From positions 1 through 13,569 of the forward strand of contig CAYONP010000129.1 in assembly GCA_964405335.1 (NCBI GenBank): DNA of 13,569 bases, in the 5' to 3' direction. The position numbers and the translations under genes are program-made. The stretch is from CAYONP01 sp964405335. Its GTDB lineage: Bacteria; Armatimonadota; UBA10988. The notes below the pieces were generated by a model. It made no database searches. It saw only the letters and a program-made list of their open reading frames with translations, and was not told the DNA's origin. This document shows positions 1 through 5,685 of the stretch, piece by piece (within the stretch, counting starts at the first letter, position 1; every line of letters begins with the position of its first letter).

Positions 1-280
1 ATGCTTGACTCCTCACGACAGCGCGCTGTCGCTGGTCCGGCGAACCTCGCACCTCGAGCCGCTCAGGCAGCGTTCGGCGCATGCCGGCCCGTCGTGGTCG
101 GTTCGGTCTCTCGTCACGCGAGAATCCTGGCGGAGAGCTCACCGTCTCACGGGGCTGAGCTCACGACTCGACGCAACCGCCTACCGCACAGCGCCGCTGC
201 CGTCGCAGCCCGTCGGGCGCTGCCGGCGAGGCGGCGGACGCCGATCGGGGCGTGATCCCACCAATTGGGCGGAATCCATC

Positions 281-292
281 GTTACATGTAAT
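281..292. promoter_or_regulatory. operator-like palindrome, copy 1
   Basis: Core TTACATGTAA at 282-291, a perfect 10-bp palindrome that is AT-rich in a very GC-rich setting. On the minus strand it is followed after 7 bases (counted from the dyad centre) by ATGGATTCC (ATG at 279-277), the same arrangement as at arsR. It is probably a binding site for the ArsR protein encoded at 837-1202; this is inferred from shared sequence and position. Confidence 0.65.
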
Positions 293-463
293 GCTGGACT
301 ATCGTCCACGCCGGTACCACGTCCATCGTGACTGCCGGTCCTGGCCGCGAGTCCGCGCGGTCTGCGTTTGGCCGCGGCCGGCGCGTCGCTGTCGGCCAGG
401 ACAAGCACTGCGTACGCGACGGCATGTGCCGACGCACGCTTCGTCCTGGCAAGACTGCAGAGC

Positions 464-485
464 CCATCATTACATGTAATCATGG
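464..485. promoter_or_regulatory. operator-like palindrome, copy 2
   Basis: The core ATTACATGTAAT (469-480) extends to a 22-bp dyad with one mismatched pair (468/481), with outer arms CCAT/ATGG. On the plus strand the dyad centre lies 7 bases before ATGGATTCC (ATG 482-484). Copies 1 and 2 point away from each other across about 175 bp, like a divergent promoter pair. It probably binds the local ArsR repressor (inferred). Confidence 0.7.
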
Positions 486-730
486 ATTCCATGCCGCAGC
501 GCTCCTACCTCCGCCGTGACGGCGTGCGATACCCACAAGGCCGCGCAGGCCGCGTTGGGCTGAGGTTGGCACTTCGCAGTCGGCTCGGCCGGCACGCCTG
601 GCTGCAGACCGGCGACCAGGCGGCGCGGTCACGCCGCTCGGACCTGGCTCGCATGGCACGGCCCCGCCGCGGCGGCCGCCTCCCGCTGCCGCTCCGGACG
701 CAACGTCGCATCCCGCCGGACCGCCGCTAG
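482..730 (+). pseudogene. 82-codon frame behind operator copy 2, doubtful gene
   Basis: This frame starts at the ATG that holds the conserved position behind palindrome copy 2 and reads Met-Asp-Ser-Met, comparable to Met-Glu-Ser of ArsR. The remainder is very Arg-rich and looks like a wrong-frame translation. Shifting one frame after about codon 7 gives a more natural stretch (THKAAQAALG then stop near 561). That would fit a decayed or frameshifted gene that kept only its promoter and first codons. The stop TAG at 728-730 overlaps the stop of the opposite-strand 37-codon frame in the tetranucleotide CTAG. I recognise no function, and a chance open frame is the main alternative. Confidence 0.2.
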
Positions 731-840
731 TCAGCGACGAGGTGCTGCATGGCCAACAGCTTCAGCTCGGGGGCGGTGGCTTGACCTGCGATAGCCATCG
801 TCGTGAGATCGATCCGCAGGCGCGCGGCGTTGCTGCTCAC
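727..840 (-). CDS. 37-residue hypothetical protein, coupled to arsR
   Basis: The GTG start (840-838) overlaps the arsR stop TGA (839-837) in a GTGA junction, the typical geometry of translational coupling. The frame encodes 37 residues and stops at TAG (729-727). The translation looks protein-like, with a helix-forming C-terminal half around TAPELKLLAMQHLVAD, unlike the Arg-rich frames to the left. No family is recognised. It could be a genuine small partner of the repressor, or the first part of a longer arsR-linked gene cut off by rearrangement near 726, since no frame continues it convincingly. Regulation would be shared with arsR through the palindrome at 1201-1218. There is no Cys, and the single His (residue 33) makes a metal-binding role unlikely. 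Confidence 0.4.
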   Translation of the reverse strand: MSSNAARLRIDLTTMAIAGQATAPELKLLAMQHLVAD

Positions 841-1202
841 GGCTCGGGTCGGTCGACCTCACCGGCGATGCTGCGGGCATGTCGGACCAACTCCGGTACC
901 GTGGAGTCGATAATCCGGTAGTAAACGAACGGTCCCTCGCGCCGTGACCCGACGATGCCACGATCGGTCAAGCGCTGGAGGTGATTCGACGTCGACTGGT
1001 AGCTGGCCTCGCTCACCTCCGCCAGATCGCCGACCGACAGCTCGGCGGAATCCATCATCGCCTGGAGCATGCGCAGCCGAGTCGGGTTGGCAAGCTCACG
1101 GAACAAGCCGGCCAGCGCACCCGCCTCGCCGGCGGAGATCAGGCCGCGCGCGGCGCGAAGGCGGCTCAGCGCACTGCTGGTGGGCTTCGTGGTAGACTCC
1201 AT
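837..1202 (-). CDS. ArsR/SmtB-family winged-helix repressor
   Basis: This 121-residue dimeric DNA-binding repressor has the usual ArsR-family length. Residues 28-50 match the family start (LFRELANPTRLRMLQAM). The helix-turn-helix lies at about 55-80 (ELSVGDLAEVSEASYQSTSN, then HLQRL) and the beta wing at 84-98 ending in VYYRI. Many relatives sense metals through ELCVCDL in helix 3 or a D-x-H-x10-H-x2-E/H pattern in helix 5. Here there is no Cys anywhere, helix 3 reads ELSVGDL, and helix 5 (DSTVPELVRHARSIAGE) lacks both His positions. The ligand is therefore unknown and may not be a metal. An 18-bp perfect palindrome covers the start codon and probable -10, so autorepression is expected. The gene overlaps a 37-codon frame downstream. 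Confidence 0.93.
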   Translation of the reverse strand: MESTTKPTSSALSRLRAARGLISAGEAGALAGLFRELANPTRLRMLQAMMDSAELSVGDLAEVSEASYQSTSNHLQRLTDRGIVGSRREGPFVYYRIIDSTVPELVRHARSIAGEVDRPEP

Positions 1203-1218
1203 GATTACATGTAATCAT
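1201..1218. promoter_or_regulatory. arsR operator, perfect 18-bp palindrome (copy 3)
   Basis: ATGATTACATGTAATCAT is perfectly self-complementary. It includes two bases of the arsR start codon (1202-1200) and overlaps the probable -10. The repressor dimer bound here would block RNA polymerase and initiation at its own gene. Copies 1 and 2 share the 10-bp core, the 7-base distance to an ATG and the following GA(T/G)TC. Confidence 0.8.
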
Positions 1219-1242
1219 CGCCGCTCCCCGGCTCGCCGTCAA
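1214..1242 (-). promoter_or_regulatory. probable arsR promoter
   Basis: On the minus strand TTGACG (1242-1237) is followed after 17 bases by GATGAT (1219-1214), matching the sigma70 consensus 5/6 and 4/6. The expected transcription start near 1207 is only about 5 bases before the ATG. There is no Shine-Dalgarno sequence, so the mRNA would be almost leaderless. The -10 lies inside the palindrome, which fits autorepression. Confidence 0.5.
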
Positions 1243-1371
1243 GGCGCTCCATCGTCGATCGTTGCGAGCTGCGGCGGTGACCATCGGCCGGTCCAACCCC
1301 ACTGACAGCTCACCGGCAGGCTTGTGATCGGATGCCGTGGGCTTGTCACAAAAAGTTCACATCAGCATGGC

Positions 1372-1398
1372 TTGACATCCGTCTAGTCTGGCTACACA
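1372..1398 (+). promoter_or_regulatory. possible promoter for the XRE-TPR/lipoprotein pair
   Basis: A perfect -35 box TTGACA (1372-1377) sits in the most AT-rich part of the gap. The best -10 candidate, TACACA (1393-1398), follows after only 15 bases and matches the consensus poorly. If used, it would give a leader of about 320 bases before the GTG at 1727. Confidence 0.3.
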
Positions 1399-1655
1399 CT
1401 CTGTGGTGACGGAACGGGAGCGGTTCGGGCACCGCGCGGCCGGGCTGGAGGCGGTCATGACGTGGGCGTGCATGGCTACCGAGGCTTGGTATAACGGACT
1501 TGGCCCGAACGGCCGGGGCTCTGCCCTGGTGACGGCTCGCGTTTCGAACGTCCCACGGGGGACGTACCGGTCCGGTCGCAGGCCGGCGGATGGCGAACGG
1601 CTGACCTGGGGAGCGTCGGCCCTCGCCTTTCTGGTGGCTTCTGGCCGGACAGCTT

Positions 1656-1696
1656 GCGACGCGCGGCGGCCTGGACATCAGGCCGCCGCGTGTCGT
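1656..1696. other. 18-bp-stem hairpin before the XRE-TPR gene
   Basis: Arms 1656-1673 and 1679-1696 pair along 18 bp (16 Watson-Crick and two G-U) around a 5-base loop GACAT; the core arm is GCGGCGGCCTG. No T-run follows, so it is not a standard intrinsic terminator for plus-strand transcription. It ends 18 bases before the Shine-Dalgarno site of the next gene. It could be an attenuator, an mRNA stability element or a palindromic insertion. Confidence 0.6.
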
Positions 1697-1726
1697 TAAC
1701 CAGACTGGGCAGGCGAGGAGCTGGCG

Positions 1727-3451
1727 GTGGACCTCCGGCGCGCCGAGGGGCGGCGCGAGCAAGGGCGGCGCATTCAGGCGGCGTTGGACGACGCCGGCCT
1801 GTCCGCCGCTGCCCTGGCGCGTGAGATCGGTTGCTCCCGCGCGCTCGTCTACCAATACCTCGCCGGCCAGGTCCTGGCCCAACCCGACCGGGTGCAGGCC
1901 ATTGCCGAGCTGTGCGGCAAGCCGCTGGCCTGGTTCTACAGCGATGAGCCCGAGTCGGCCGCGGCGGCCGAGGCCGAGACCGCCCGCCTGCACCGCGAGT
2001 TTGAGGCCGAGAAGCTAGCCCATGAACGCGGCCGCTCGGCCGAGCAGGCCGATGCGCTGCTGGCCCTCGCCGCGGCCCACGAGTCGGGTCCCGACTTCGC
2101 CGCGCTGCGGCGGGTGTGCGAGCGGTTGGTCGAGCGAAGCCGCGACCTGGGCGATCCGCGACGGCTGGCCGAGGCGCAGTTCAAACTCGGCAACGCCTGC
2201 TACGCCCTGGGCGACTACGAGGCGGCGCGGGCGGCGCTGAGCGAAGCGACGGCGGGGTTTCGCGAGCAGCAAGCGTACGACCGGGAACGGGCCGCGCGCC
2301 AGACGTTAGGGGGCGCGTTGGCCGGCCTGGGTGAGCGGGATCGGGCGCTGGCCGAGTTCGAGGCGGTGCTCGATTCCGCTGACCCGGCCGACCTCTGGCG
2401 CGGCCGGCTCGGCCGGGCCGATGTCTTCGAGGCCCTCGGCCGCGGCGAGGAGGCGCTGGCCGAGCTCGAGGCCGCCGAGGCGGCGCTGCCCGACGACTCT
2501 GCCGAGCGCGGCCTGGCCGAGCTTTACCTCTGCGCCGCGACGGCCAACGTCTACCTGCTCCACGACGATTTCGCCGCCGCCGCGGCCGCCGCCCGGCGCT
2601 GCCTGCCCCTGGCCGAAGAGCAGGCCGCGGTCACCCAGGTGGTCGAGGCGCGGCTCAACCTGGCCTGCGCCGAGCGGTACCTGGGCCATTGGGTCGCGGC
2701 GCTCGAAGCGTTCGAAGATGCGCTCCGGTTGGCGCGTTTGACCGGCGATCGCGAGCGTCTGGCGACCGCCGGCGCCGGCTGGGCCGAGCTGCTCGGCGCG
2801 CTCGGCCTGTGGGATCAGGCCCGGGCAGCGGGCAAGGATGCGCTCGCCGCGGCGCTGGCGCTGGGCTCGGTGCGCGGCGAGATCCTGGCTCACCAGGCGC
2901 TGAGCGAGACCTACCGTCGCGCGGGCGACGCGCAGGAGGCGCTCTACCACGCGCGGCAGGGCGCCGCGGCCGCCGGTGGGCATCGGTTGGTCAAGCTCGA
3001 GGCCTCGCTGCGGCTCTGCCTCGCGCTGGCCCTGCGCGCCGGCGGCGCCGCCGGTGCCGAGGCCGAACTGCGCCGCGTCGCCGCCACGGCCGACGAGATT
3101 GGCGCGCGGCGCCTCCAGGCCGAGGCGGCTTTGGCCCTGGGCGGTGACGAGAACCTCGCCCTGGCGCGGCGCCTGGCCGACGAGACGGGTGCGTTCGAGA
3201 CGCAGTTGGCCGTGGCCCTGGCGACCGGCGAAGGCGACGCACTGGCGAGCGCGGCGGGCCGGCTGCTCGACCTGCGCGAGGTGCTGGTCGCCGCCGGTCG
3301 CGACGAGGCCTTGCTCGAGGAGGCGGGTCGCTTGACGCTGCTGCGTGAGTCGATTAGGCTCCTGCAGGCCGCCGGCCGGACCGCCGAGGCGGTGGCGCTG
3401 CGCGAGCGGGCCGCTTGGCCACCGCTGGACGAGGGCACCGGCGGCAACTGA
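1727..3451 (+). CDS. XRE-type HTH regulator with C-terminal TPR repeats
   Basis: This is a 574-residue protein. Residues 14-71 form an XRE/Cro-like helix-turn-helix (SAAALAREIGCSRALVYQYL at 26-45 contains the turn and recognition helix). An Ala/Glu-rich linker follows (about 75-105), and then nearly 450 residues of helical, Ala/Leu-rich tetratricopeptide-like repeats to the C terminus. Family knowledge: such proteins are cytoplasmic regulators whose TPR part binds a peptide, a protein partner or a small ligand; the ligand cannot be read here. The GTG start is supported by GAGGAG (1715-1720) 6 bases upstream. A lipoprotein gene follows after 12 bases with its own strong ribosome site, so the two are probably co-transcribed. 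Odd points: the length, and the 320-base leader with a strong hairpin. A TPR protein with a non-DNA-binding HTH is the alternative. Confidence 0.85.
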   Translation: MDLRRAEGRREQGRRIQAALDDAGLSAAALAREIGCSRALVYQYLAGQVLAQPDRVQAIAELCGKPLAWFYSDEPESAAAAEAETARLHREFEAEKLAHERGRSAEQADALLALAAAHESGPDFAALRRVCERLVERSRDLGDPRRLAEAQFKLGNACYALGDYEAARAALSEATAGFREQQAYDRERAARQTLGGALAGLGERDRALAEFEAVLDSADPADLWRGRLGRADVFEALGRGEEALAELEAAEAALPDDSAERGLAELYLCAATANVYLLHDDFAAAAAAARRCLPLAEEQAAVTQVVEARLNLACAERYLGHWVAALEAFEDALRLARLTGDRERLATAGAGWAELLGALGLWDQARAAGKDALAAALALGSVRGEILAHQALSETYRRAGDAQEALYHARQGAAAAGGHRLVKLEASLRLCLALALRAGGAAGAEAELRRVAATADEIGARRLQAEAALALGGDENLALARRLADETGAFETQLAVALATGEGDALASAAGRLLDLREVLVAAGRDEALLEEAGRLTLLRESIRLLQAAGRTAEAVALRERAAWPPLDEGTGGN

Positions 3452-3463
3452 TCGGAGGAACCC

Positions 3464-4213
3464 GTGGCGAGTGCCGCCCGAGCGCTGTTCTGCCTGGTGG
3501 CCGCGACGCTCTGCGCGCTCGCCATCGGCTGCAGCGGCGGCCTCACCGGCGGCAGCATCCCGCCCGGCCGGTCGAAGGCCAGCGGCATCGTCGTCCGCGG
3601 CGACGACTCGACCGTCCGGCTCCCCGGCGCGCGCATCCAAATCGCCCCCGACACGCGCGCGCGGCAGCTGCCGAACGACGACACCGAGACGCCGACCGAC
3701 CCACCCACGCCACCCGACTTCAACGGTGGCGGCCCGGTCATCCAGCCCGATGGCCGGCCGTCGGGCAGCGTGACGGTCAACGCCGACCGGTTCGGCGAGT
3801 TCAACGTCGAGGGGCTGCCCACCGGCGCCGCCACGCTGACCATCACGCCACCGGCCGACAGCGGCCTCGACCGGATCGTCTACGACCTCGACTTCAGCGG
3901 TGGGGCAACCTACTGGATCATCTCGGCGCCACCGCCGCGCAGCGTCAGCTACGCCGGCATGACCGGCCTGTCGGTCAGTCCCGCGCGGCTGGACCTGACC
4001 GTCGGCGACAACCTGCAGCTCGTCACCTCGCCGCTCGGCGGCGACCCGCCGCGCGTGGCGCCCAGTTTCCTGGTCCGTGGCGGCATGGGCATCGTCTCGG
4101 AGCGCGGGGTGTTCAGCGCCGTGCGCGCCGGGCGCGGCAGCGTGCGGGTGGTGCTCGGGCCGTTCGAGCAGACCATCTCGGTCACCGTCGAGGCGGCGCC
4201 GGTGGTCAGATGA
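3464..4213 (+). CDS. lipoprotein with CnaB-like and Big2-like domains
   Basis: This 249-residue exported protein has a signal peptide, residues 1-22 (hydrophobic ALFCLVAATLCALAIG), ending in a lipobox with Cys23 followed by Ser, which suggests outer-membrane lipidation. Residues about 38-135 resemble a carboxypeptidase-regulatory/CnaB-like beta fold (RFGEFNVEGLPTGAATLTI), interrupted by a Pro/Thr/Asp-rich insert (72-95). Residues about 165-245 look like a bacterial Ig-like Big2 domain (LSVSPARLDLTVGDNLQL, ending SVRVVLGPFEQTISVTVE). No catalytic motif is seen, so a structural or adhesive surface role is the best inference. The GTG start is set by GGAGG (3454-3458), 5 bases upstream. It follows the XRE-TPR gene closely, which may regulate it, and its last 8 bases overlap the end of convergent hisG. 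Confidence 0.8.
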   Translation: MASAARALFCLVAATLCALAIGCSGGLTGGSIPPGRSKASGIVVRGDDSTVRLPGARIQIAPDTRARQLPNDDTETPTDPPTPPDFNGGGPVIQPDGRPSGSVTVNADRFGEFNVEGLPTGAATLTITPPADSGLDRIVYDLDFSGGATYWIISAPPPRSVSYAGMTGLSVSPARLDLTVGDNLQLVTSPLGGDPPRVAPSFLVRGGMGIVSERGVFSAVRAGRGSVRVVLGPFEQTISVTVEAAPVVR

Positions 4214-5078
4214 GCTTGTTGATCGGCAGCTCGATGATCCCCGACGCGCCCTGAGCGCGCAGCCGCGGGATCAGGTCGCGCACCACCGTCTCGGCGACCA
4301 CGGTCTCGACGCTCATCATCTCGCTGCCGTGCAGATGCGCCACCGTCGGCGCGTCGATCGACGGCAGCAGCGCGCTGACCGCCTCGAGCCGGGCCGCCGG
4401 CACGTTCATCTTCAGCAGCACCATGCCGTCGGCATCGAGCGCGGCCTGGAGCAGCAGCGCAATCTGGTCGATCTTGCCGCGCTTGAACTCGTCGGACCAG
4501 GCAGCCGGGTTGGCAATCAGCTTGGTGTTCGTCTCGAGCATCGTGTCGATGATCCGCAGCCCGTGGGCGCGGATGGTCGAGCCGGTCTCGGTCACCTCGA
4601 CAATCGCGTCGACCAGCCCCTCGGCCACCTTTGCCTCGGTCGCGCCCCAACTGAACTCGACCTCGACGTCGATCCCGCGCTCGGCGAACCAGCGGCGGGT
4701 GTACTCGACCAATTCGGTCGAGATGCGCTTGCCGGCAAGCTGCTCGACCCGCTCGATGTCCGAGTCGCCGCGCACCGCGACGACCCACCGCGCCTGGCGG
4801 CGCGAGACCTTCGAGTAGACCAGGTCGGCGACCTGCACCACCTCGGCGTTGTTCTCGAGGATCCAGTCGAGGCCGGTCAACCCCGCGTCAAGCACGCCGT
4901 CGGCGACATACTTGGCCATCTCCTGTGCGCGGACCAGACTGCAGTCGATGTCGTCGTCGTCAATCGCCGGGAAGTAGTTGCGCGCCGACGGGCGGATGCG
5001 CCAGCCGGCGCGGCGGAACAGGTCGTAGGTCGCCTCTTCCAGGCTGCCCTTGGGCAGTCCGAGCTTGAGCACGCTCAT
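4206..5078 (-). CDS. hisG: ATP phosphoribosyltransferase, long form
   Basis: This enzyme catalyses the first step of histidine biosynthesis, ATP + PRPP to N1-(5-phosphoribosyl)-ATP, in the cytoplasm. The 290 residues match the long, HisZ-independent HisG. The N terminus LKLGLPKGSLEE is typical. The PRPP-binding loop is EVTETGSTIRAHG at 161-173. Residues about 215-290 form the ACT-like regulatory domain (HisG_C), by family knowledge the site of feedback inhibition by histidine. The start ATG (5078-5076) overlaps the hisI stop in ATGA, so hisI and hisG are translationally coupled. The 3' end overlaps the convergent lipoprotein gene by 8 bases, with no room for a separate terminator. No other his genes are present in this window. 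Confidence 0.97.
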   Translation of the reverse strand: MSVLKLGLPKGSLEEATYDLFRRAGWRIRPSARNYFPAIDDDDIDCSLVRAQEMAKYVADGVLDAGLTGLDWILENNAEVVQVADLVYSKVSRRQARWVVAVRGDSDIERVEQLAGKRISTELVEYTRRWFAERGIDVEVEFSWGATEAKVAEGLVDAIVEVTETGSTIRAHGLRIIDTMLETNTKLIANPAAWSDEFKRGKIDQIALLLQAALDADGMVLLKMNVPAARLEAVSALLPSIDAPTVAHLHGSEMMSVETVVAETVVRDLIPRLRAQGASGIIELPINKLI

Positions 5079-5479
5079 CGCCCGTAGACCTGCGCGGCGT
5101 CGAATACCGGCTCGCTGTCAATCACGAAGCCGTGGTCGCCGCGGACGCGGTAGAAGCAGCTCCGCCGGCCGGTGTGGCAGGCCGCCTCGCCAACCTGCTC
5201 GACGCGCAGCAGCACGCAGTCGAGGTCGCAGTCGAGCCGGATCTCGCGCACCTGTTGGACGTTGCCGCTGGTCTGGCCCTTGACCCACAGCTCGCTCCGC
5301 GAGCGGCTCCAGTACGTCGCGATGCCGGTGGCCAGGGTCTGCTCCCACGCCTCGCGGTTCATGTAGGCGACCATCAACACCGTGCCGTCGGTATGGTCCT
5401 GGGTGACCACGGTGACTAGCCCGGCGCCCTTCTCGAAATCGGGCGTCAACTCGCCGACCAGCTCGTCCTTGGCGCTCAA
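5075..5479 (-). CDS. hisI: phosphoribosyl-AMP cyclohydrolase
   Basis: This enzyme hydrolyses phosphoribosyl-AMP, opening the purine ring (third step of histidine synthesis). The 134 residues correspond to a stand-alone HisI without a fused HisE pyrophosphohydrolase. Diagnostic motifs are YWSRSRSELWVKG (56-68), the metal cluster LDCDLD with Asp83, Cys84, Asp85 and Asp87, and CHTGRRSCFYR with Cys101 and Cys108. By family knowledge the three Cys bind Zn and the Asp residues bind Mg. The TTG start (5479-5477) is supported by GGAGGG (5491-5486) 6 bases upstream, and no earlier in-frame start is better placed. A sigma70-like promoter lies at 5505-5532. It is the first gene of a hisI-hisG pair joined by an ATGA overlap. 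hisE is expected elsewhere in the genome. Confidence 0.96.
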   Translation of the reverse strand: MSAKDELVGELTPDFEKGAGLVTVVTQDHTDGTVLMVAYMNREAWEQTLATGIATYWSRSRSELWVKGQTSGNVQQVREIRLDCDLDCVLLRVEQVGEAACHTGRRSCFYRVRGDHGFVIDSEPVFDAAQVYGR

Positions 5480-5504
5480 CGCAGTCCCTCCACCACGGGC
5501 GGTC

Positions 5505-5532
5505 AGTCTAGCAGCGGCCGGCTATCTGTCAA
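5505..5532 (-). promoter_or_regulatory. hisIG promoter
   Basis: On the minus strand a perfect TTGACA (5532-5527) is followed after 16 bases by TAGACT (5510-5505; 4/6 to the -10 consensus). The predicted transcription start, near 5498, gives a leader of about 19 bases that includes the GGAGGG ribosome site of hisI. Confidence 0.65.
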
Positions 5533-5541
5533 CGCACGCCT

Positions 5542-5628
5542 CCGGGGTCAGGTCTCACGATCACGCCGATGGTTACGAGCGCCCGGCAGGGTCGCAGCAG
5601 AATGCGTGAAACCGGGATCTGACCCCGG
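5542..5628. repeat. GGGGTCAG inverted-repeat element between hisI and mdh
   Basis: Perfect 10-bp arms CCGGGGTCAG (5542-5551) and CTGACCCCGG (5619-5628) enclose about 67 bases. The inner parts are also partly complementary (TCTCACG at 5553-5559 against CGTGA at 5605-5609). From general knowledge, GGGGTCAG-ended palindromic elements are scattered through many environmental bacterial genomes and are often linked to Y1 transposases, so this may be a small non-autonomous element. It sits between the -35 boxes of two divergent promoters. Confidence 0.55.
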
Positions 5629-5634
5629 GTGGGT

Positions 5635-5662
5635 TTGACACCGCGGGTGGGGTCTCTACAAT
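5635..5662 (+). promoter_or_regulatory. promoter of the malate-dehydrogenase-like gene
   Basis: TTGACA (5635-5640), a 16-base spacer and TACAAT (5657-5662; 5/6) form a strong sigma70-like promoter. The expected start, near 5669, leaves a leader of about 17 bases carrying GGGAGG (5674-5679) before the ATG at 5686. Confidence 0.75.
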
Positions 5663-5685
5663 GAGCGCGCGGCGGGAGGCGTGGC

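Larger units (their letters stand above)
1..726. other. poorly coding region with two operator copies
   Basis: I find no convincing protein-coding gene here. Several frames stay open for 80-108 codons (1-255 and 5-331 on plus, 181-492 on minus), but their translations are Arg/Pro/Ala-rich low-complexity strings with no recognisable domain and without the codon pattern of the real genes downstream. What does stand out is two copies of the arsR palindrome (282-291 and 470-479), each 7 bases from an ATG reading Met-Asp-Ser. The minus-strand frame from 279 is only 32 codons long (181-279). The plus-strand frame from 482 runs 82 codons. The region may hold decayed relatives of the arsR promoter plus gene start, or control regions of genes lost by rearrangement. 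The window edge prevents a check further left. Confidence 0.5.
1219..1726. other. 508-bp intergenic region upstream of the XRE-TPR gene
   Basis: I see no supported gene here. An open plus-strand frame at 1403-1699 has no Shine-Dalgarno site and gives a translation without recognisable features. The stretch contains the arsR promoter at its left end, a TTGACA box at 1372-1377, and an 18-bp hairpin at 1656-1696 just before the next gene. A long untranslated leader or small RNA between about 1405 and 1726 is possible but not shown. Confidence 0.5.

Noticed and set aside
1403..1699. 98-codon frame between arsR and the XRE-TPR gene
   Set aside because: There is no ribosome site, no domain and no coding-like composition, and its 3' end is the strong hairpin.
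2306..3640. 444-codon open frame on the minus strand
   Set aside because: It lies opposite the XRE-TPR and lipoprotein genes. It arises from the strong third-position G/C bias and has no domain.
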